This document shows, one piece after another, positions 15,119-20,619 of a stretch of DNA of 20,619 nucleotides. Position 1 is the first letter of the stretch, and the number at the start of each line of letters is the position of its first letter. Source of the DNA: Planctomycetaceae bacterium. GTDB lineage: Bacteria; Planctomycetota; Planctomycetia; Pirellulales; Pirellulaceae. The notes below the pieces were generated by a model, which worked only from the letters and a program-made list of their open reading frames with translations, was not told the DNA's origin and did not search any database. The position numbers and the translations under genes were made by a program. The stretch is from positions 1 to 20,619 of the forward strand of contig SXHS01000043.1 in the NCBI GenBank assembly GCA_005773145.1. Reading direction: 5' to 3'.

Positions 15119-17447
15119 TTCATCGGCTACGACGGCACGCGAATGTTGGCGACTGCTGATCCGCGGCCGCGTGCAGGGTATCGGTTTTCGTCCCGCAATC
15201 GCCCGAACGGCGCAACAATTTGATGTGCAGGGATTTGTCCGTAATACGCCGTTAGGTGTGGAGATCCTGGTACACGGCTCGGCGGCTTCTGTGCAGGCGT
15301 TCTTGCGAGTCTGGCAACAACACCTACCGATGGCTGCGGTTCTGGAGGATGTGACCATTCAGGCCCTGCCTGGTGACTCGTCCGCATCGGCTGGTTTCTT
15401 CATCGTCGACAGTGACACGCACGGGCCGATGGTTGCTCATCCGCCATTGGACGTGCGCACCTGTGATCCATGCATTGCAGAGACGCTAGTGGCGTCCGAC
15501 GATCCCCACGCCACGCGACGGTCGGGCTATGCATTCACGAGTTGTACCGAGTGCGGACCACGCTATACGATCGTGGCCTCTTTGCCCTTTGACCGACTGC
15601 GGACGACCCTACGGGACTTTGCCTTGTGTGAGTCCTGTGCACGCGAGATGATCGACGTTCAAGACCGTCGATTTCACAGTCAAACCAACAATTGTCCCGC
15701 GTGTGGCCCGCGGCTATGGGCCATGGATCCTGTGGATGGGGCCGTGTGGCATCATGTGCAGGCCGTGGAGCGAGCAGCCCAAGCCGTTCGCGCCGGCAGT
15801 GTTTTGGCCCTGAAGGGGCTCGGGGGCTATCAGTGGCTGGTTGATGCGACCAACCCCGTCGCGGTAGCGCGACTGCGACAGCTCAAGAGGCGACCCAGTA
15901 AGCCGTTTGCCATCATGGTTCCCGATGTACATGCCGCCGCTCGCTGGGCCCAGCTTTCGCCAGCCCAATGCGCGACGCTGACACATCCCGTGAATCCGAT
16001 CGTCATTGTGCGGCAACAGCCAACGGCGGATCTGCCGCGGGAGGTCACATCGGGGCTGTCCACCGTGGGGATCATGTTGCCAACAACACCGCTTCACGCC
16101 TTGCTGCTGCGCGGCGCCGATCGGCCGCTGATTGTGACTAGCACCAACCGAGAGGGCGAGCCGATGGAGTATCGACCGACGCCCGGCGGTTCATCCGTTG
16201 TGTGGGCGTCGGACTTGGTGCTGGATCACGATCGCCCCATCGCCCGGCCGTTGGATGATAGCGTGGTGCAAGTGGTGGGTGATCACACGATGAGTCTGCG
16301 AAATGCACGTGGCTTGGCCCCCTTGCCCCTTAGCCTACCTGTCGAAGATACCCTGTTGGCCTTGGGCGGTGAAATGAAATCGGCCTTCGCGGTCGCCGAT
16401 CGCCAACGAGCGTATTTGGGGCCGCACCTTGGCGATCTTGGGAGCGTCGCGGGGCAAAGCCGGTATTTGGAGCAGTTGGACGCGTTTCAACGTTTGACGG
16501 AAACATCCAACCCGGTGTGGGTCGTGCATGACGCGCACCCCGACTATTTCACGACACACCTGGCCCAAAATTGGAAGCAGACGCGGCCAGTCTCTATCAT
16601 ACCCGTTCAGCATCATCACGCTCATATTGCGGCAGGCATGTTGGAAGCGGGTTGGCTGGATCGTACGGTCCTTGGAGTTGCCTGGGATGGCACCGGATAC
16701 GGCACCGACGGACAGGTGTGGGGGGGCGAGTTCCTGATCTGCCGCGCAGCGGATTTCCAACGAGTGGGTCGACTCCGGCCGTTTCCTCTTGTTGGCGGCG
16801 AATGGGCCGTGACTCAACCGTGGCGAGTGGCCTTGGCTCTTGTACATGAAGCGGCCGGCCACGAGGCGGCGAGATGCCTGAATTTTCCGGCAGTCGACAC
16901 GTTGCGTCAGCATCAAGTGCGTACGTTGTTAGCCCAACAGTATCCCTGTCAATTGACGACGAGCATGGGACGTTTATGCGATGGAGTGGCGGCGATCCTG
17001 TTGGACCTATCCGATGCCACCTTCGAGGCCGAACCAGCGATGCGTTGCGAGTCGATCTGCGATCCCGGAGAAAAAGGACGCTACCCGTTTCCAATCGAAA
17101 TGTGGGAACTGGATTGGCGGCCTCTAGTCCGGGCTCTCCTCAAGGACCGAGCTGAAGGGGTATCTGCTGCACGGATGGCCACGCGATTTCACCGTGCTCT
17201 TGTCGGCGGAATTGTAGACATGATGCATCAATACCCCACACTGCCACTGGTCATGTCGGGGGGCGTCTTTCAAAATGGTTTTCTGCTTGCCGCGTTACGT
17301 GAGGCACTGATGGAGTGGCCACCTGGCATCCACTGGCCCGGATGGATTCCGGTCAATGACGGCGGGCTGGCGGTTGGTCAGCTGGCGGTGGCGGCCGCTA
17401 AGCTCGCGGGAAACAAGCTCGCGGGACACGCACGGCTAAAGGGTTAA
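15093..17447 (+). CDS. hypF: HypF carbamoyltransferase for cyanide ligand synthesis
   Basis: The 784-residue product is full length for the family. It has the acylphosphatase domain (RGRVQGIGFRP, 24-34) and two zinc fingers, CDPC plus CTEC (Cys124, 127, 151, 154) and CESC plus CPAC (Cys179, 182, 201, 204). A YrdC-like domain (about 225-410; LKGLGGYQ, SKPFAIMV, TSTNREGEP) follows. The last part is the Kae1-like domain with the HHHAH metal site near 506-510, WDGTGYGTDG, SGGVFQN and NDGGLAVGQ. HypF makes carbamoyl-adenylate from carbamoyl phosphate and ATP and transfers the carbamoyl group to the C-terminal Cys of HypE. It starts inside hypB. The C-terminal residues (KLAGNKLAGHARLKG) arise from a small tandem duplication. 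Confidence 0.96.
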   Translation: MATRLIRRSSSATTARECWRLLIRGRVQGIGFRPAIARTAQQFDVQGFVRNTPLGVEILVHGSAASVQAFLRVWQQHLPMAAVLEDVTIQALPGDSSASAGFFIVDSDTHGPMVAHPPLDVRTCDPCIAETLVASDDPHATRRSGYAFTSCTECGPRYTIVASLPFDRLRTTLRDFALCESCAREMIDVQDRRFHSQTNNCPACGPRLWAMDPVDGAVWHHVQAVERAAQAVRAGSVLALKGLGGYQWLVDATNPVAVARLRQLKRRPSKPFAIMVPDVHAAARWAQLSPAQCATLTHPVNPIVIVRQQPTADLPREVTSGLSTVGIMLPTTPLHALLLRGADRPLIVTSTNREGEPMEYRPTPGGSSVVWASDLVLDHDRPIARPLDDSVVQVVGDHTMSLRNARGLAPLPLSLPVEDTLLALGGEMKSAFAVADRQRAYLGPHLGDLGSVAGQSRYLEQLDAFQRLTETSNPVWVVHDAHPDYFTTHLAQNWKQTRPVSIIPVQHHHAHIAAGMLEAGWLDRTVLGVAWDGTGYGTDGQVWGGEFLICRAADFQRVGRLRPFPLVGGEWAVTQPWRVALALVHEAAGHEAARCLNFPAVDTLRQHQVRTLLAQQYPCQLTTSMGRLCDGVAAILLDLSDATFEAEPAMRCESICDPGEKGRYPFPIEMWELDWRPLVRALLKDRAEGVSAARMATRFHRALVGGIVDMMHQYPTLPLVMSGGVFQNGFLLAALREALMEWPPGIHWPGWIPVNDGGLAVGQLAVAAAKLAGNKLAGHARLKG
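17400..17429 (+). repeat. 15-nt tandem duplication at the end of hypF
   Basis: AAGCTCGCGGGAAAC (17400-17414) is followed directly by AAGCTCGCGGGACAC (17415-17429), one mismatch in 15. It keeps the frame and yields the repeated KLAG in the C-terminal tail, beyond the conserved HypF fold. Confidence 0.8.
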
Positions 17448-17479
17448 CGCGCGCCTTCACTGGTGACTGGAACTGAATC

Positions 17480-17731
17480 ATGTGCTTGGGAATTCCCGGA
17501 CGCGTTGTACGGTGGCTGGAGCCTGTGGGAGTTGGGGCGAGCGCCGAAGTTGCCTTTGGTGGCGTGAGCAAGGTTTGTCATATGGCCTGTGTCCCTGATG
17601 CGCGGGTGGACGACTATGTCCTGGTGCACGCGGGGGTAGCCATCTGTCGGATCGATCAGGTGGAAGCGGAGCGTATTTTGAACGACCTGCGAGCCCTGGC
17701 GGAGATGGCAGACGATGAGATACTTGGATGA
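17480..17731 (+). CDS. hypC: HypC/HupF chaperone
   Basis: The 83-residue product starts with the diagnostic MCLGIPG. The Cys2 exposed after Met removal binds the HydA precursor and carries the Fe(CN)2CO moiety with HypD. The central VAFGGVSKVCHMACVPDARVDDYVLVHAGVA-type region is the typical OB-like fold (the key elements are the VAFGG and VDDYVLVHAG segments), and the C-terminal helix follows. It begins 32 nt after hypF and overlaps hypD by 17 nt. Length is normal for the family. Confidence 0.96.
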   Translation: MCLGIPGRVVRWLEPVGVGASAEVAFGGVSKVCHMACVPDARVDDYVLVHAGVAICRIDQVEAERILNDLRALAEMADDEILG

Positions 17732-18845
17732 ATTCCGCGATCCGCGTCTCGCCGCGGACCGGTTGAGCCGTATTCGCCGTACGGCAACGCGTGTTTGGAC
17801 ATTGATGGAGGTTTGTGGTGGTCAGACTCATAGCCTCGTGCGGCATGGTATCCCGGAGGCACTAGCCGGATGCGTGGAACTCATCCACGGTCCTGGGTGT
17901 CCGGTTTGCGTGACGAGCGAAGCCCTGGTGGATCGCGCGCAAGCCCTGGCCCGGCAACCTGAAACTCTATTGACCACCTTTGGCGACATGCTGCGGGTGC
18001 CTGGCACGTATGGAACTCTCTTGGACGCGCGACGCGATGGAGGAAATGTGCAGTCCGTGGCGTCCCCGTTGGATGCGGTGGAGTTGGCTCAACGGAACCC
18101 ACATTTCCAGGTCGTCTTTTTTGCGGTTGGCTTCGAGACGACCGTGCCCGCGTCGGCCCTGGCCGTCCTCCAGGCGTCTGAGCGGCGGATCGAAAATTTC
18201 AGCCTGCTGGTGGCCCATGTACGTGTGCAGCCGGCAATGGAACTCCTATTGCAACAGGCCGATTGTCGCGTGCAGGGCTTGTTGGCGGCTGGTCATGTCT
18301 GCACCGTCGTCGGCTATGAGACTTACAACAGTCTTGTCTCCGCTTATGGGGTGCCGATTGTGGTAACGGGCTTTGAGCCTGTCGACCTGTTGGAGGGTAT
18401 TCTCGCTTGTGTCGTTCAATTAGAAACCCATTCCGCGCGGCTGGAAAATTGTTACGCCCGTACGGCAAAATTGCAGGGTAATCCGGTGGCCCAGCAACTG
18501 ATTGCCAGCGTTTTCGAGCCATGCGATCGCGCGTGGCGGGGGCTCGGGACAATTCCCGCAGGCGGCTGGAAGCTACGTGCTCCCTGGAGATCCTTCGATG
18601 CCGAGCGGCGGTTTCCCCAGGCCCCTGTTGGTTTGCCGATCGTCGAAGCGTTGTCTCACCGATGTCGTGCGTCGGATGTGCTCGTGGGACGGCTGGCGCC
18701 CCGCGACTGTCCGGAATTTGGAGGCTCATGCCGGCCGGATTCGCCGCTGGGGGCGCCCATGGTGTCCAGTGAGGGGGCGTGCGCGGCGTACTATCATCAC
18801 GCGCCTTCCCCACCCCATCGTGCCCCCTCACAGGACGAGTCATGA
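17715..18845 (+). CDS. hypD: HypD Fe(CN)2CO scaffold protein
   Basis: The 376-residue product keeps the family's signature sites. These are MEVCGGQTH (Cys34), GPGCPVCVT (Cys62, Cys65), TTFGDMLRVPG, FFAVGFETT and the C-terminal MVSSEGACAAYY. C-terminal Cys317, 332, 339 and 356 can supply the [4Fe-4S] cluster. The short motif that I remember as CxC in many homologues reads CRASDVL here, with Ala319 at the second Cys position. HypD receives cyanide from HypE and assembles the Fe(CN)2CO group with HypC. It overlaps hypC by 17 nt and hypE by ATGA. The last 15 residues (HHAPSPPHRAPSQDES) are a Pro/His-rich tail of no known role. Confidence 0.95.
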   Translation: MRYLDEFRDPRLAADRLSRIRRTATRVWTLMEVCGGQTHSLVRHGIPEALAGCVELIHGPGCPVCVTSEALVDRAQALARQPETLLTTFGDMLRVPGTYGTLLDARRDGGNVQSVASPLDAVELAQRNPHFQVVFFAVGFETTVPASALAVLQASERRIENFSLLVAHVRVQPAMELLLQQADCRVQGLLAAGHVCTVVGYETYNSLVSAYGVPIVVTGFEPVDLLEGILACVVQLETHSARLENCYARTAKLQGNPVAQQLIASVFEPCDRAWRGLGTIPAGGWKLRAPWRSFDAERRFPQAPVGLPIVEALSHRCRASDVLVGRLAPRDCPEFGGSCRPDSPLGAPMVSSEGACAAYYHHAPSPPHRAPSQDES

Positions 18846-19894
18846 AAGATGAATCACCGCGGATTTCCTGTCCAACGGCCAGTCCCCCCGCGCCCGTCGT
18901 CACTCTCGCGCACGGAGAAGGAGCGAGACTGTCTCGAGAATTGCTCCAACAGCACGTCGCCAGGTATTTGCACGATCCGGAACTGCTGTTCAGAGGAGAC
19001 GCGGCGGTGTTGCCACCTCTGTCGGGCAACCTGGCATTTACGACTGACAGCTTTGTCGTATCGCCGCTATTTTTTCCGGGGGGGAGCATCGGCAGTCTCG
19101 CCGTGTATGGGACGTGCAACGACCTGGCCGTTAGTGGAGCGCAACCGCGTTATTTGAGTCTCAGCCTGATTCTTGAAGAGGGCTTGGGACTCGAGACCTT
19201 AGATCACGTGTTGGCGGATGTCCATACTGCCGCCGCAGTCGCCTCGGTTTCCGTCGTCACCGGCGACACCAAGGTGGTGCCACGCGGCGCGGCCGATTGT
19301 CTCTACATCAACACGGCCGGTATCGGTGAACTGCGGGGCCCGGACTGGCCCGGTCCCGGATCCTTGCAACCGGGAGATGCCTTGATCGTATCGGGTCCCG
19401 TGGGACGTCACGGTGTCGCTATCTTAGCAGCCCGCGATCAACTAGGGTTCTCGCCAACTCCTCGCAGTGACTGCGGGCCGCTATGGCCCGCGATCGAGGC
19501 ACTGAAAAGCAACCAGATTCAACTCCGCGCCACACGCGATGCAACGCGCGGGGGCCTAAGCGCGGTGCTGCATGAGTGGGCGATGGCCAGTGGCTGCACG
19601 TTGCGTGTGGACGAGGCGTGTGTACCGGTCAGCGATGACGTGCGCGGCGTCTGCGAATTGCTGGGATTGGACCCTCTGCATAGTGCCTGTGAAGGAACCA
19701 TGGTGCTGGGTTGTGCGCCGTGCGACGTGCCGCGCGTGTTGGCCTGCCTGCAGACGCCCACGCTCCATCCACAATCTTCGGTCATTGGAGAGGTACTCCC
19801 GCGCGGAACTTCACCGGTCACCATCCGTCGCGGACTCGGTCGCGAAGTGGCGCTCGTCGAACCATTAGGTGCCCTGTTCCCGCGGATTTGCTGA
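18842..19894 (+). CDS. hypE: HypE thiocarboxamide dehydratase
   Basis: The product has 350 residues from the ATG at 18842 (ATGA overlap with hypD, preceded by AGGACGAG). An upstream in-frame Met at 18779 lies within hypD. The AIRS-like ATP-binding half includes TLAHGEGARLSRELL, the strongly conserved TDSFVVSPLFFPGG and NDLAVSGAQPRYLSLS, and later DATRGGLSAVLHEWA. The protein ends in PRIC; the terminal Cys is the residue that is carbamoylated by HypF and dehydrated with ATP to the thiocyanate. The N-terminus carries a short extra Ser/Pro-rich stretch (about 5-16) before the conserved start. It is the last recognisable gene of the operon. Confidence 0.96.
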   Translation: MKDESPRISCPTASPPAPVVTLAHGEGARLSRELLQQHVARYLHDPELLFRGDAAVLPPLSGNLAFTTDSFVVSPLFFPGGSIGSLAVYGTCNDLAVSGAQPRYLSLSLILEEGLGLETLDHVLADVHTAAAVASVSVVTGDTKVVPRGAADCLYINTAGIGELRGPDWPGPGSLQPGDALIVSGPVGRHGVAILAARDQLGFSPTPRSDCGPLWPAIEALKSNQIQLRATRDATRGGLSAVLHEWAMASGCTLRVDEACVPVSDDVRGVCELLGLDPLHSACEGTMVLGCAPCDVPRVLACLQTPTLHPQSSVIGEVLPRGTSPVTIRRGLGREVALVEPLGALFPRIC

Positions 19895-19945
19895 CGCGTG
19901 CCCAGCAGGTCAACTAGCCAAAAAAGGTCGGTACTTCGCCAACTC

Positions 19946-19960
19946 CCAGGCTCCGCCTGG
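19946..19960. repeat. Hairpin CCAGGC-TCC-GCCTGG
   Basis: Perfect 6-bp arms surround a 3-nt loop, 52 nt after the hypE stop. There is no immediate T-run. The related string GCCTGGGAACGAG occurs at 20400-20412, so both may be fragments of one dispersed palindromic repeat family. Confidence 0.5.
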
Positions 19961-20185
19961 TAAGTATTTAGCCTGCTGGCCTTGCGGAATTTTTAGCCAC
20001 AGAACAATCACCAAGGGCCACCGGACTCATCAGCCGGAGACCGCCATTACCGAGAACCGGAAATCTTAGGCCACTAGAGACGTCCTGTTCCACTAGAATG
20101 GTAGTCGCCCCAGCCTCCCCAACAGGTGTTGTACTCACGAGGTGCGTTTCTCACAAAGGCGTGCTTTTCATATACGTATGCTTTT

Positions 20186-20218
20186 CTGGCTCCCTCCCCG
20201 CAAGGGGGAGGGAGCCAG
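20186..20218. repeat. Perfect 14-bp stem-loop, REP-like palindrome
   Basis: The left arm (20186-20199, CTGGCTCCCTCCCC) and right arm (20205-20218) are exact inverted copies around GCAAG. Flanks are CTTTT before and ATCGGG after, so it lacks the downstream T-run of an intrinsic terminator on either strand. C/G-rich palindromes with this CCCC-GCAAG-GGGG core are a common type of dispersed intergenic repeat. Confidence 0.8.
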
Positions 20219-20235
20219 ATCGGGTGATCGAGGAC

Positions 20236-20255
20236 GATTGAGCGTGATTGAGCGT
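20236..20255 (+). repeat. 10-nt tandem repeat GATTGAGCGT x2
   Basis: Two exact adjacent copies are followed by a partial third (GATCG) and preceded by related GATCGAGGAC, 18 nt beyond the large stem-loop. No function is evident. Confidence 0.7.
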
Positions 20256-20619
20256 GATCGCATGGAACAGGATTTCCGGTTCGCGATCTTAGCCCCAGGT
20301 TATCCAGCGCTGCTATTCCGGAATGGTCAACCGAACGCTGGGTCGTTTTGGCTAATGAAAGGCACTCCACGCACCGCCGGCGCGCTGAAGTCGTGCTTCG
20401 CCTGGGAACGAGATAAAACTACAAGGACGAAACGCAAGCGAGTGTGTCGCACCCAACTGAGGGTGATGCGGCGATCGACGTGAGTGCGGACGCATCCCGA
20501 TGTCTAGGCCGGGCGCCGATGAATAGGCCCCTGGTCCCGTTGGACTCACTCGCGTGCTCACCGAGCGCCTCGCCCGTGGAGCGAGTGAATTAAGCCGACG
20601 CTCAACAGGGTCGCGCAGC

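Larger units (their letters stand above)
19895..20619. other. Non-coding region downstream of hypE
   Basis: I find no credible gene in these 725 nt. The open frames present (for example 20142-20483) cross palindromic repeats and have no family signature or ribosome site. The region holds several short palindromes and tandem repeats, listed separately. It also has CCAGCAGG (19902-19909) facing CCTGCTGG (19972-19979), which could form a long-range stem after the operon and is followed by a short T-run (19991-19995). An inverted pair TCACTCGC/GCGAGTGA lies at 20546-20588. No tRNA cloverleaf was evident. Confidence 0.6.

Noticed and set aside
20186..20218. Stem-loop as an intrinsic terminator of the hydrogenase operon
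   Set aside because: The stem is strong, but no T-run follows on the plus strand, and on the minus strand the tail is A-rich. It also lies nearly 300 nt past hypE.
20142..20483. 113-residue open frame downstream of hypE
   Set aside because: It reads through the large palindrome and tandem repeats, and has an Arg-rich composition and no motif or ribosome site.

Overview
The window looks like a chromosomal segment of a planctomycete, probably of the Pirellula/Planctomycetales type. The evidence is the left-hand block (about 92-5902) on the plus strand. It holds a secreted protein with PPC-like domains, a DUF1549/DUF1553 protein with Ig-like domains and a cytochrome-like CxxxxCH motif, and a DUF1501 protein with a twin-arginine signal. 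This trio is a planctomycete hallmark. The composition is moderately GC-rich throughout, and I see no transposase, integrase, tRNA, rRNA or CRISPR array.

The rest is a hydrogen/NADPH metabolism island built around a divergent intergenic region (8354-8773). Leftward (minus strand) run sudB and sudA (also called nfnS/nfnL), encoding the two subunits of a flavin/iron-sulfur NAD(P)H:ferredoxin oxidoreductase. Rightward (plus strand) runs one tightly packed operon. It starts with a cNMP-binding-like protein that has no DNA-binding domain. Next come the four subunits of a cytosolic group 3b-type [NiFe] hydrogenase (hydB, hydG, hydD, hydA), the endopeptidase that matures the large subunit, and the full accessory set hypA, hypB, hypF, hypC, hypD, hypE. 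Most junctions are ATGA/GTGA overlaps or short overlaps, so the operon is probably translationally coupled. The one clear exception is hypA-hypB, which is separated by about 127 nt of purine-rich, repeat-filled sequence.

Functionally, the hydrogenase would couple H2 oxidation or evolution to NADP(H). The SudAB/Nfn pair would redistribute those electrons between NADPH, NADH and ferredoxin. The single locus therefore encodes enzyme, cofactor assembly, proteolytic maturation and the neighbouring electron-exchange enzyme. Iron-sulfur, Ni-Fe and zinc ligands are intact in nearly all proteins, so the system looks functional.

The most interesting non-coding signal is in the divergent region. It contains a sigma-54-type -24/-12 element matching every core base on the plus strand, a weaker sigma-54-like element on the minus strand, and three TTGG...CCAA palindromes, one between the two promoter candidates and one downstream of each. 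Downstream of hypE (19895-20619) I find no convincing gene, only several palindromic and tandem short repeats.
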